Assembly: GCA_022601315.1 (NCBI GenBank)
Contig: JAHZIU010000253.1
Location: 1-9,054 of the forward strand
Length of the DNA stretch: 9,054 nucleotides
Direction: 5' to 3'
From: Betaproteobacteria bacterium
Lineage (GTDB): Bacteria > Pseudomonadota > Gammaproteobacteria > Burkholderiales > Nitrosomonadaceae
Shown: positions 1 to 6,655 of the stretch, piece by piece
Layout of the letters: each line of letters starts with the position of its first letter
How positions within the stretch are numbered: the first letter of the stretch is position 1
Notes under the pieces: generated by a model
The model's database searches: none
What the model was told of the DNA's origin: nothing
Seen by the model: the letters and a program-made list of their open reading frames with translations, nothing else
Position numbers and translations under genes: made by a program

Positions 1-1055
1 CCAAAAAAATTTATAATATAGCAATGTCAACGGTTATCACAATGACATTTCCGCTTGCCGCTGTTTTCCTCTATTTCGAGTTAGGTGATACTCGTGGACT
101 ATTGCCCCAAGCGCAACTTGCAAATGCAACGCAAATGCAAGGCGCAGGTGGTGACTCGCCGGCTGGCCATGATAATTTTTCATCAGTGGTAGAAAACTTG
201 ATAGCAAGGCTCAGTGATAATCCGGATGACATTGAAGGTTGGGTTATGTTGGGTCGTACCTATGCAATTATGGGTCGCTATAATGAAGCCAGTAATACCT
301 ATCAGAAATTAACAGAATTGGTTCCTAACAATGCACAAATACTGAGTGATTACGCGGATGTATTGGCAATGAGGAATCAAGGCAGTTTAGTGGGAAGACC
401 TGCTGAGTTAATTAATGAAGCCCTAGAAGCTGATCCTGAATATCCAAAGGCTTTAGCTTTAGCTGGAACTGCAGAATTTGAGCAAGAGAGATTTGAACAG
501 GCGGCTGAGCATTGGGAGAAATTGCTGACAGTAATTCCGGATGATTCCGAGCTAGCAAAGTCAGTAAATACCAGTATCGCTGAAGCAAGATCTTTGGCTT
601 CGGGTGGAAGCGGATACCCTGCACAGCAAACTGCAGCATATCAAGAACCGGAACAGGTAGCTGAACCAGAAGTTGTTGAAGTGGCTTCAGCGGCGACTGA
701 ATCTGCAACACGATCACTCTCTGGTCAGGTGTTAATCAGTGGTACGGTAGCTTCTAAAGCATCGCCAGATGACACAGTATTTATTTATGCACGTGCCAAA
801 ACGGGATCAAGACAGCCTTTGGGTATTTTGCAAATGAAGGTTAGTGATCTGCCAGCAGCATTTACTTTAGCCGACGGGATGTCAATGAGGCCAGGCGTAA
901 AACTGTCAAGTTTTCCTGATGAAGTCGTTATTGAAGCGAGAATAACCAAATCTGGACAGGCTATGCCAAGCAGCGGAGACCTGCAAGGTTTTAGTGATCC
1001 TGTTATGGTTGGCACAAGTAATATTTCCATTGTAATTGATCAACAAATTCCATAG
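1..1055 (+). CDS. ccmI: Cytochrome c-type biogenesis protein CcmI (CycH), 5'-partial
   Basis: This is the C-terminal part of CcmI, the membrane-anchored chaperone of system I cytochrome c maturation. CcmI holds apocytochrome c in the periplasm for haem ligation by CcmF/CcmH. The first visible ATG is at 24, but the frame is open to the window edge and begins within a membrane segment (residues about 1-20 from that ATG, ending in LYFEL), which matches the second CcmI helix. The true start therefore lies upstream. A linker is followed by about three TPR units (about residues 69-172; WVMLGRTYAIMGRYNEA is a classic TPR helix pair). Next comes a Ser/Glu/Ala-rich spacer, then the CcmI C-terminal beta domain (about 230-343; LGILQMKVSDLPAAFTL and ARITKSGQAMPSSGDLQG are diagnostic). 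The stop is TAG at 1053. It is normally the last gene of a ccm cluster, so the rest of ccm probably lies to the left. Confidence 0.88.
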   Translation, partial: KKIYNIAMSTVITMTFPLAAVFLYFELGDTRGLLPQAQLANATQMQGAGGDSPAGHDNFSSVVENLIARLSDNPDDIEGWVMLGRTYAIMGRYNEASNTYQKLTELVPNNAQILSDYADVLAMRNQGSLVGRPAELINEALEADPEYPKALALAGTAEFEQERFEQAAEHWEKLLTVIPDDSELAKSVNTSIAEARSLASGGSGYPAQQTAAYQEPEQVAEPEVVEVASAATESATRSLSGQVLISGTVASKASPDDTVFIYARAKTGSRQPLGILQMKVSDLPAAFTLADGMSMRPGVKLSSFPDEVVIEARITKSGQAMPSSGDLQGFSDPVMVGTSNISIVIDQQIP

Positions 1056-1087
1056 TTTTTTAATGAGGAAATTATAAAAAGTAAGCG

Positions 1088-1145
1088 TAAGAAAATACCA
1101 CCCAGCATAATTTTTTATGTTCTGAATTTTATTGGTATTTTCTTA
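1088..1145. repeat. 13-bp perfect inverted repeat after ccmI, possible weak terminator
   Basis: The arms are TAAGAAAATACCA (1088-1100) and its exact reverse complement TGGTATTTTCTTA (1133-1145). The 32-nt loop contains a second small hairpin (CATAA 1106-1110, TTATG 1115-1119). A T-rich stretch (TTTATTTTT, about 1149-1157) follows on the plus strand. It could end ccmI transcription, but the loop is long, the stem is AT-rich, and the T-run is displaced a few bases from the stem. The same bases also read as a short hydrophobic frame, listed in the findings. Confidence 0.45.
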
Positions 1146-1190
1146 GCGTTTATTTTTCTGATGTGATTATATTCAAAATTTATCGATCCA

Positions 1191-1652
1191 ATGCTCGCAC
1201 TTAAACATCTTGTACCTGACTTCTCATTATCTTCAACGGGTAGTCATGAGTTTCACTTATCGAGTGTAACTGGAAAAAAGCTGGTTATTTATTTTTATCC
1301 AAAAGACAATACCCCTGGGTGCACTACTGAGGGACAGGATTTTCGTGATAATTATGAGGAATTTTCTAAGCAAAATTGCATCATTCTAGGTGTTTCTCGG
1401 GATAGTATTAAGTCACACGAAAATTTTAAAGAGAAAATGCAGTTTCCTTTTGATTTGTTGAGCGATACGGATGAAACTGTTTGCAAGTTATTTGATGTGA
1501 TCAAAATGAAAAATATGTATGGTAAGCAAGTGCGTGGCATTGAACGCAGCACATTTGTGATAGATACGGAAGGTGTGTTGCAAAAGGAATGGCGTAAAGT
1601 TAAAGTGCCCGGCCATGTGCAAGAAGTTTTGGATTTTGTTAAATCATTTTAG
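1191..1652 (+). CDS. bcp: Thioredoxin-dependent thiol peroxidase, Bcp/PrxQ family
   Basis: This is a 153-aa cytoplasmic peroxiredoxin of usual Bcp length that reduces H2O2 and organic hydroperoxides with electrons from thioredoxin. The peroxidatic cysteine is Cys44 in the motif YPKDNTPGCTTEG. Further family marks are VSRDSIKSHENFKEK, FPFDLLSDTDETVCKLFDV and ERSTFVID, which contains the catalytic-site Arg119. E. coli Bcp carries its resolving Cys five residues after the peroxidatic one; here that position is Gln49. The only other cysteines are Cys63 and Cys98, so resolution must use one of those (Cys98 being a plausible place) or an external thiol. ATG 1191 is the only sensible start, since an in-frame TGA lies at 1164 and the protein aligns from MLALKHLVPDFSL. 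No clear Shine-Dalgarno precedes it. It converges with prpC across a 43-bp gap. Confidence 0.92.
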   Translation: MLALKHLVPDFSLSSTGSHEFHLSSVTGKKLVIYFYPKDNTPGCTTEGQDFRDNYEEFSKQNCIILGVSRDSIKSHENFKEKMQFPFDLLSDTDETVCKLFDVIKMKNMYGKQVRGIERSTFVIDTEGVLQKEWRKVKVPGHVQEVLDFVKSF

Positions 1653-1695
1653 ATTGCTTGTTGTATTAACCTATAGTAGTTTTCAAAATTCATAT

Positions 1696-2856
1696 TTATG
1701 ATGAATTTCGTCTGTCAATTGGTACAAACTCCCTGTAATTTGGCCCTAAATAGTGCGCGGTTGGTCGGATAATTTTCTTATCCAAACGCTGTTCAATAAT
1801 ATGGGCTGTCCAACCAGTAGCGCGCGAAATGGCAAAAAGAGGCGTAAATAGGGTCGTTGGTATTTGCATCATATGATAACTAACGGCTGAATACCAATCC
1901 AAATTTGGAAACATATTTTTTGATTCCCACATGGTTGATTCTAATCTGGCCGCAATATTAAACATACTCATATCATTTGCATCTGTAGAGAGGTTTTGAG
2001 CAACATTTTTAATAATTTCATTGCGCGGATCACTAATGGTATAAACAGGATGTCCGAAGCCTATAATGATTTCTTTATTTGCAATTCGATGCTTTATATC
2101 TAATTCAGCCTCATCAGGATTAGCGTAACGTTGCTGAATTTCAAAGGCAACCTCATTAGCACCGCCATGTTTTGTTCCACGCAAAGCACCAATACCACCA
2201 GTAATTGCTGAATAGTAATCTGAATCAGTGCCTGCAATTACACGTGTGGTAAATGTAGAAGCATTAAATTCATGTTCTGCATACAGAATTAAAGAAATAT
2301 GCATTGCTTTTAGCCATAGTTTCGATGGAGGAGTACCGTGCAGCAGATGTAAAAAATGACCGCCAATTGAATTATCATCTGTTATTAAGTCGATTCGTTT
2401 ACCATTACTTGTAAAGTGATACCAATAGAGTAATATTGAGTTCAAGCTTGCGAGTAATCGAGAAGCTAAATGTCGTGTTTTAATAATACAAAAGGCTTCG
2501 TCTTCTGGATATATTGAACCCAGGGCAGATACGCCAGTGCGCATGACGTCCATCGGGTGTGCTGAGGCAGGGATTGCTTCCAGTATCGTTTTTACATTAG
2601 CAGGTAAATCACGCATTGATTTTAGTTTGGATTTGTATGCGTCTAATTCATCTTGTGTTGGTAATTTTTCATATATCAATAGGTAAGCAACTTCCTCAAA
2701 ATCGCAATAACTTGCTAAGTCGTTAATATGATAGCCACGATAAAATAAATCATTTCCTGCTTTACCAACTGAGCAAATCGCGGTATTCCCCGCTTCAACA
2801 CCTGACAACATGACAGATTTCTTGGGTTTTTTGTCAGGCGTCGGCTTTCTATCCAT
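1696..2856 (-). CDS. prpC: 2-methylcitrate synthase
   Basis: This enzyme condenses propionyl-CoA with oxaloacetate to 2-methylcitrate, the entry step of the methylcitrate cycle. It belongs to the citrate synthase family and has the short PrpC/CitA length of about 386 aa. Counting from the upstream ATG at 2871, the catalytic triad is His235 ([11 protein letters not shown]), His274 ([13 protein letters not shown]) and Asp325 ([10 protein letters not shown]). The oxaloacetate-binding His is His200 ([10 protein letters not shown]). The N-terminal [19 protein letters not shown] is typical of PrpC rather than of hexameric GltA. I chose the ATG at 2856 because it gives the usual N-terminus and an 8-bp overlap (ATGGATAG) with the prpB stop, suggesting translational coupling. 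The ATG at 2871 would add five residues; neither has a strong ribosome binding site. Last gene of the mdh-prpB-prpC cluster. Confidence 0.93.
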   Translation of the reverse strand: MDRKPTPDKKPKKSVMLSGVEAGNTAICSVGKAGNDLFYRGYHINDLASYCDFEEVAYLLIYEKLPTQDELDAYKSKLKSMRDLPANVKTILEAIPASAHPMDVMRTGVSALGSIYPEDEAFCIIKTRHLASRLLASLNSILLYWYHFTSNGKRIDLITDDNSIGGHFLHLLHGTPPSKLWLKAMHISLILYAEHEFNASTFTTRVIAGTDSDYYSAITGGIGALRGTKHGGANEVAFEIQQRYANPDEAELDIKHRIANKEIIIGFGHPVYTISDPRNEIIKNVAQNLSTDANDMSMFNIAARLESTMWESKNMFPNLDWYSAVSYHMMQIPTTLFTPLFAISRATGWTAHIIEQRLDKKIIRPTAHYLGPNYREFVPIDRRNSS

Positions 2857-3745
2857 TGTTCTTGGGTGCATCGTCGGAAGACAGCGAGTCTAGTTTTCGT
2901 TCTTGAGCATGGTAATCGACTAGCGTATAAAGCTCTTCACGTGATTGCATGGTTTCTAAAACGTTTTGTTGTGTGCCCTCATTACGAATTGTATGAAAAA
3001 CGTTAAGCGCAGCCGCATTCATGGCGCGAAAGGCAGACAATGGGTACAGTATTATTGAAACACCAACTGAAGCTAGTTCTTTAACGGTATAAAGCGGCGT
3101 CATACCAAATTCAGTAATATTTGCCAGAATGGGTACATTTAAGGTTTGTGCAAATTGCTGGTATTGGGATAGTGTTGTAATTGCTTCTGGAAAGATCATG
3201 TCTGCGCCTGCTTCTACATAACAGCTTGCACGATCTAGCGCAGATTGCAATCCTTCAGGTGCTAGCGCATCTGTGCGCGCCATAATGACAAAATTGTGAT
3301 CTGTTCGAGCATCAACCGCTGCCTTGATTCGTCCAATCATGTCACGTTTATCGATGAGCAATTTACCAGGGCGATGACCGCATCGTTTGGTTAGCGACTG
3401 GTCTTCAATATGCATTGCTCCAGCACCAAATTTTATTAATGATTTAACAGTTCTGGATATATTCAAGTTACTTCCGAAACCAGTATCAGCATCAACCAAC
3501 AAAGGTAAATCTGAAACATCGGTGATGCGACGAACATCTGTGAGTACATCATCAAGTGTTGTAATTGCAAGATCAGGAACACCGATTGAGCCAGCGGAAA
3601 CGCCCCCGCCAGACAAATAAATTGCTTTAAAACCAGTTTGTTTTGCCATATGCGCAGAAATTGCATTTATACATCCAGCAATTTGTAATGGCTGTTCAGC
3701 ATCTAGGGCGGCGCGGAATTTTGAACCAGCAGATAAATTATCCAC
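2849..3745 (-). CDS. prpB: 2-methylisocitrate lyase
   Basis: This lyase cleaves (2S,3R)-2-methylisocitrate to pyruvate and succinate, the last step of the methylcitrate cycle. It is a 298-aa member of the isocitrate lyase/PEP mutase superfamily and of normal PrpB length. The signature KRCGHRPGK (120-128) carries the catalytic Cys122. Mg-binding acids lie in VPDLAIT (Asp58) and VDADTGFG (Asp85, Asp87), and the core strand IMARTDA follows. The start is GTG at 3745: an in-frame TAA lies four codons upstream and no ATG is available before residue 33, so GTG is well supported although no Shine-Dalgarno is visible. It lies 78 bp downstream of mdh and overlaps prpC by 8 bp. PrpB and PrpC together make the methylcitrate assignment firm for both. 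Confidence 0.94.
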   Translation of the reverse strand: MDNLSAGSKFRAALDAEQPLQIAGCINAISAHMAKQTGFKAIYLSGGGVSAGSIGVPDLAITTLDDVLTDVRRITDVSDLPLLVDADTGFGSNLNISRTVKSLIKFGAGAMHIEDQSLTKRCGHRPGKLLIDKRDMIGRIKAAVDARTDHNFVIMARTDALAPEGLQSALDRASCYVEAGADMIFPEAITTLSQYQQFAQTLNVPILANITEFGMTPLYTVKELASVGVSIILYPLSAFRAMNAAALNVFHTIRNEGTQQNVLETMQSREELYTLVDYHAQERKLDSLSSDDAPKNNG

Positions 3746-3823
3746 GAAATCGGATTAAACTAGGTTTTTGTGTGTTAAGTATGTAATTGTTAATTGAATG
3801 AAAAAGTTTTGGAAATAAAATGT

Positions 3824-4807
3824 TCAGGTTAACAGATGTTTGACTGCTTCCTGCTCTGATATTAATTCCTGGTAACTTTTTTGTAAGTTGGCTTTATCAA
3901 GTGCTGTGAGTTCTAAGCCTTCAACGATCTTGTATTGTCCGTTTTGGCAGGTAACAGGGAAGCTGTATATAACACCCTCAGGGATGTCGTAACTCCCATT
4001 GGAAGGAATACCCATGGATGCCCAATCATTTTCTTGCGTGCCAAAAATCCAGAGTTGCATATGATTAATAATTGCATTCGCAGCACTGGCAGCGCTTGAT
4101 CTACCGTGACGTGCTTCAATTACGGCCATACCACGGTTTTGAACAGTGGGAATAAAATCATTTTCAACCCAACTTGCGTCTACCAGCGAAGTAACAGGGA
4201 CGTTATCTGCAATGGCATGACTTAAGTCAGGGTATTGTGTGTTTGAATGATTGCCCCAAACAATCATTTTTTTTATGTCAGCTATGGGCTTAGAAATTTT
4301 CTGTGCAACTTGAGATAAAGCCCGGTTGTGGTCAAGTTGCAACATGGCAGAAAAATTTTGCTGACTGATAGTGGGTGCATTCTTCATAGCAATATATGCA
4401 TTGGTATTAGCAGGATTACCAACGACAAGTACTTTTACATTTTTATTAGCTACTTCATTGAGGGCTTTGCCTTGCTCTATGAATATAGGACCATTTGCTT
4501 CTAATAGATCCTTGCGTTGCATATTTTCGCCGCGTGGACGTGCGCCCACCAGTAATGCGATATCTGCATCTTTAAATGCAATATTTGGCTTATCTGTAGC
4601 GATAACGTTAGTTAATAGCGGAAATGCACAATCCAGAAGCTCCATCAAGGCGCCATTAAGTATTTGTTGTGCATCAGGTATATCAAGTAATTGCAGTATC
4701 ACCGGTTGGTCTTTGCCAAGCATGTCACCAGCTGCAATGCGAAATAGCAGGCTATAACAAATTTGACCGGTTGCTCCAGTAATGGCAATACGAATAGGCG
4801 GTTTCAT
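3824..4807 (-). CDS. mdh: Malate dehydrogenase (NAD-type, bacterial LDH-like)
   Basis: This 327-aa cytoplasmic enzyme interconverts malate and oxaloacetate, and so could supply PrpC with oxaloacetate. Numbered from the ATG at 4807, it shows the NAD-binding loop [16 protein letters not shown], Asp42 after strand 2, substrate arginines Arg90/Arg92 ([13 protein letters not shown]) and Arg98, Asp159 and Arg162 (LDHNRA), and catalytic His187 ([12 protein letters not shown]). The 4807 start is fixed by GAGGA eight bases upstream and by family alignment ([12 protein letters not shown]); the ATG at 4834 would add nine unlikely residues. Several positions depart from what I know of the family. The third loop glycine is Cys17 (TGT instead of GGT), MELEDCAFPLL reads [11 protein letters not shown], and TRLDHNRA reads LQLDHNRA. 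All catalytic residues remain, so it is probably active but divergent, possibly a second copy. Confidence 0.92.
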   Translation of the reverse strand: MKPPIRIAITGATGQICYSLLFRIAAGDMLGKDQPVILQLLDIPDAQQILNGALMELLDCAFPLLTNVIATDKPNIAFKDADIALLVGARPRGENMQRKDLLEANGPIFIEQGKALNEVANKNVKVLVVGNPANTNAYIAMKNAPTISQQNFSAMLQLDHNRALSQVAQKISKPIADIKKMIVWGNHSNTQYPDLSHAIADNVPVTSLVDASWVENDFIPTVQNRGMAVIEARHGRSSAASAANAIINHMQLWIFGTQENDWASMGIPSNGSYDIPEGVIYSFPVTCQNGQYKIVEGLELTALDKANLQKSYQELISEQEAVKHLLT

Positions 4808-4815
4808 TTTTTCTA

Positions 4816-4820
4816 ATCCT
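4816..4820 (-). promoter_or_regulatory. Shine-Dalgarno that decides the mdh start
   Basis: On the minus strand GAGGA is followed by TTAGAAAA and then ATG at 4807, an 8-nt spacing. This favours 4807 over the further ATG at 4834, which has no such site. Confidence 0.6.
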
Positions 4821-4876
4821 CGAGAGGTCGCCACTAGATTGTAAATAATAGGCGGTGTATGGGGATAAGTCTGTGA

Positions 4877-4882
4877 ATTATA
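4877..4882 (-). promoter_or_regulatory. Possible -10 element for the mdh-prpB-prpC operon
   Basis: A perfect TATAAT on the minus strand lies about 70 bases upstream of the mdh ATG. No good -35 hexamer sits 16-18 bp upstream; the matching place falls inside the CACGGA/TCCGTG palindrome. If the element is used, it would be a weak or activator-dependent promoter with a leader of about 60 nt. Confidence 0.3.
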
Positions 4883-4898
4883 CTTGTAATTTGAGTAT

Positions 4899-4918
4899 CA
4901 CGGAAGTCCGTGTTTTTT
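4899..4918 (+). terminator. Small GC-rich hairpin with T6 tail, orphan on the plus strand
   Basis: The stem is CACGG (4899-4903)/CCGTG (4908-4912) with loop AAGT, followed directly by TTTTTT (4913-4918), which is the form of an intrinsic terminator on the plus strand. No plus-strand gene precedes it before the bcp region, so it would end an unseen short RNA or a transcript antisense to mdh. The same 14 bases form a palindrome (CACGGA-AG-TCCGTG) at the -35 distance from the possible mdh -10, so it could instead be an operator. Confidence 0.45.
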
Positions 4919-5238
4919 ACAAGCATGCATTGTATAGGCGATATGTTTTTTAATATTTGTTGTATAAGGATATTTTAGAAATGTTGGTGTCAAAGAAATA
5001 AAGCCGTTTCTTAAAATAAAATGTTGATTAGTGTATGACTTGATCCCGGAAAACTACCATATGCATTTTCATTGTGTGTCGAAATATTTTACAATTGTCC
5101 TAAATGATAACATTTTGAAATGTGCTAATTATTGGTCAAGTATTCGTGAGTCTTTATATTTATGTCCAGAGTAACTGCAAGTAAAACAAAGAACTACATA
5201 TAACAATAGCAATCTAATCTAAACAATTGTTAATATCT
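4919..5238. other. Intergenic region between divergent mdh and the lytic transglycosylase
   Basis: No convincing gene is present; all frames are short and interrupted. The visible structure is minor: a 6-bp inverted repeat ACATTT-TG-AAATGT (5110-5123), the palindrome AACAATTGTT (5222-5231), and an imperfect repeat of TTGTATA-GG-ATAT near 4930 and 4969. AACAATTGTT lies just upstream of the sigma-54-type promoter, too close for a usual enhancer site. Confidence 0.5.
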
Positions 5239-5254
5239 AGGCATGAATATTGCT
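5239..5254 (+). promoter_or_regulatory. Sigma-54 (-24/-12) promoter of the lytic transglycosylase gene
   Basis: AGGCATGAATATTGCT matches the consensus TGGCACGNNNNTTGCW at every position except T1 and C6. The GG (5240-5241) and GC (5252-5253) dinucleotides are exactly spaced. Transcription would start near 5265, giving a leader of about 28 nt. No convincing sigma-70 promoter is visible closer to the gene. The site closely resembles the one at 7513-7528. Confidence 0.6.
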
Positions 5255-5292
5255 TTACTATTTGTATGACGATTTAGCTCCTTATTAAAATT

Positions 5293-6198
5293 ATGCTTAA
5301 GAAAAAATATTTTATATTACTGGTGTTTTTATATGGATTAACTTTATGTGGTAGTGTTGCTGCAGAAAGTATTAAATCAACATTTGACTTAACTGAGTAT
5401 TCAGCAATTTACGATAACCCTAGGGCTATGTATTCCCTCGCTGTTAAATACGAGCATGCAGAAGGGATGCCTCGAGATCACGGTAAAGCCATTGCGCTTT
5501 ATTGTAAAGCGGCAGGGCTTGGTGATGCAGATGCACAATTTGCACTTGGGTGGATGTATGCCAATGGTCGCGGCGTATCTGTAGACAATGACGTGGCTGC
5601 GCAATTGTTTGAGATGGCTGCTGTACAAGGCCACGCATATGCTGAGAAAATGACACGTTATCTGGCTATTCCGTCTGATACTGCTTTACCTGATTGTTTG
5701 TCATCATTCGCGAATTTTAGGGATGAAGAAAACGAAACTAAGTATGCAGGTAATCCTATCTTTGAATTAGTAAAACAATTGGCGCCTCAGTTTGATGTTG
5801 ATCCTGCTTTAGTGATGGCGGTTATTGCAGTAGAATCCGCGTTTAATATCCAAGCAGTATCTAGTAAAAATGCGCAAGGTTTAATGCAGCTGATTCCTGA
5901 AACTGCCAAACGCTTTCAAGTAAAAGATGCTTTTGATGCCGAAGATAATATCAGAGGCGGTATGGCTTATTTGCGTTGGTTATTAGCGTTTTTTAAAGGT
6001 GATGTAACATTGGCTGTTGCGGCTTATAATGCTGGAGAAGGTGCGGTTGAAAGGCATCAAGGTATTCCGCCATACCCTGAAACAAGAGATTATGTGCGAA
6101 AAATTCAAGCACATTACAAAAAATTAACACATCCTTATCAATCAGATATTGTGCATAGGCATGCGTTAATTGCATTGTCTGATGAGATTAATCACTGA
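5293..6198 (+). CDS. Exported Sel1-repeat lytic transglycosylase (SLT family 1)
   Basis: This 301-aa murein lytic transglycosylase would cleave peptidoglycan between MurNAc and GlcNAc in the periplasm. The N-terminus MLKKKYFILLVFLYGLTLCG is a Sec signal peptide with probable cleavage after VAA (residue 24). The Cys19 context (LTLC) lacks the small residue of a lipobox, so a lipoprotein is unlikely. Residues about 42-114 form two Sel1-like repeats (AMYSLAVKYEHAEGMPRDHG; AQFALGWMYANGRGV). Residues about 153-280 are the SLT domain, with catalytic Glu181 in VIAVESAFN, GLMQLIPETA (196-205) and AYNAGEGAVERHQGIPPYPE. No Shine-Dalgarno is visible before ATG 5293, but the signal peptide fixes the start. 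A sigma-54-type promoter precedes it. Sel1-SLT fusions are often linked to envelope machines or secretion; which one it serves here cannot be read from the sequence. Confidence 0.9.
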   Translation: MLKKKYFILLVFLYGLTLCGSVAAESIKSTFDLTEYSAIYDNPRAMYSLAVKYEHAEGMPRDHGKAIALYCKAAGLGDADAQFALGWMYANGRGVSVDNDVAAQLFEMAAVQGHAYAEKMTRYLAIPSDTALPDCLSSFANFRDEENETKYAGNPIFELVKQLAPQFDVDPALVMAVIAVESAFNIQAVSSKNAQGLMQLIPETAKRFQVKDAFDAEDNIRGGMAYLRWLLAFFKGDVTLAVAAYNAGEGAVERHQGIPPYPETRDYVRKIQAHYKKLTHPYQSDIVHRHALIALSDEINH

Positions 6199-6326
6199 TT
6201 TATAAAGATTTTTAAATATTTATACGTGGTGAAATGCTGCGTTTTATTTGGTCGCGATAACCATCTGCTTAATTAAGAACACACTTACGTTTCCTAAAGA
6301 CATATTTCTTGTCATTACTAGTCATA
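6199..6326. other. Intergenic flank after the lytic transglycosylase gene
   Basis: No gene and no convincing terminator are visible. A TTGTCA hexamer at 6309-6314 could be a -35 element for the DUF3750 gene before the element at 6333-6647 inserted, but no good -10 partner remains. Confidence 0.35.
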
Positions 6327-6332
6327 GTTAGT

Positions 6333-6647
6333 TAACCTGAGTTCGGGATAAGTAAAACAATTTATCATATCCATTCAAATGGTTATCTTCTGTTCGCGTG
6401 GCTTCGACACCGAGATTCTTTGCAAAGGCTTAAAATGACAGAGTAAAGTAGTCATTCTGACAACGTTAGGTGGAAGAATATCAGGAACAAAGCCTTTAGA
6501 TTACTTGTTGAGACTTTTGCAAAACCCTGAAACCGAATATTTATGGTATTGATTCTTATGCAATAAATTTTTAAAAAATGGGGTTTTGCAAAAGTCTCTT
6601 GTTTTCTATACACAATAAAGCTAAATTCTTAACCCGAACTCAGGTTA
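6333..6647. mobile_element. MITE-like element, outer, about 315 bp
   Basis: The terminal inverted repeats are TAACCTGAGTTCGGG-A-TAAG (6333-6352) and 6628-6647, with 19 of 20 positions pairing and the outer 15 perfect. The direct repeat GTTAGTTAAC occurs at both edges (6327-6336 and 6644-6653). The duplication could be AGTT with element 6334-6646, or TA with element 6335-6645; the termini make this ambiguous. No transposase frame lies inside, so it is non-autonomous. The interior has further pairing arms (ATTCTT 6415-6420/AAGAAT 6474-6479, AATGAC 6434-6439/GTCATT 6451-6456, AAAGGCTT 6424-6431/AAGCCTTT 6490-6497) that would fold into a long hairpin. A second element sits at 6510-6598; without it and its duplication the outer element would be about 220 bp. 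Confidence 0.7.
6510..6598. mobile_element. MITE-like element, inner, 89 bp
   Basis: Perfect 18-bp terminal inverted repeats GAGACTTTTGCAAAACCC (6510-6527) and its reverse complement (6581-6598) bound an AT-rich core without coding capacity. The 5-bp direct repeat TTGTT flanks it on both sides (6505-6509 and 6599-6603), as expected for a target duplication. The ends have the GAGACTTTTGCAAAA look of some IS5-like transposon termini, but I cannot confirm the family from the sequence. Confidence 0.75.
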
Positions 6648-6655
6648 GTTAACAT

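Noticed and set aside
412..717. Minus-strand open frame inside ccmI
   Set aside because: It is fully covered by the strongly supported CcmI TPR region and has no recognisable domain or ribosome binding site.
1686..1708. 8-bp inverted repeat AAATTCAT/ATGAATTT between convergent bcp and prpC as a shared terminator
   Set aside because: The stem is AT-only apart from one C-G pair, overlaps the prpC stop codon, and has no clear T-run directly after it on either strand.
4371..4757. Plus-strand 128-codon open frame opposite mdh
   Set aside because: It mirrors the mdh coding frame, has no family resemblance, and mdh itself is certain.
5155..5292. Sigma-70 promoter in the 140 bases before the lytic transglycosylase
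   Set aside because: TTGCTT and TATGAC-like hexamers occur, but none with correct spacing; the -24/-12 match is far better.
5307..5355. Lipobox at Cys19 of the lytic transglycosylase
   Set aside because: The residue before the Cys is Leu (LTLC), not Gly, Ala or Ser, while a standard signal peptidase I site (VAA) follows five residues later.
6221..6240. Sigma-54 promoter before the DUF3750 gene (TGGTGAAATGCTGC)
   Set aside because: The GG to GC distance is one base too short and the site is over 400 bp from the gene.
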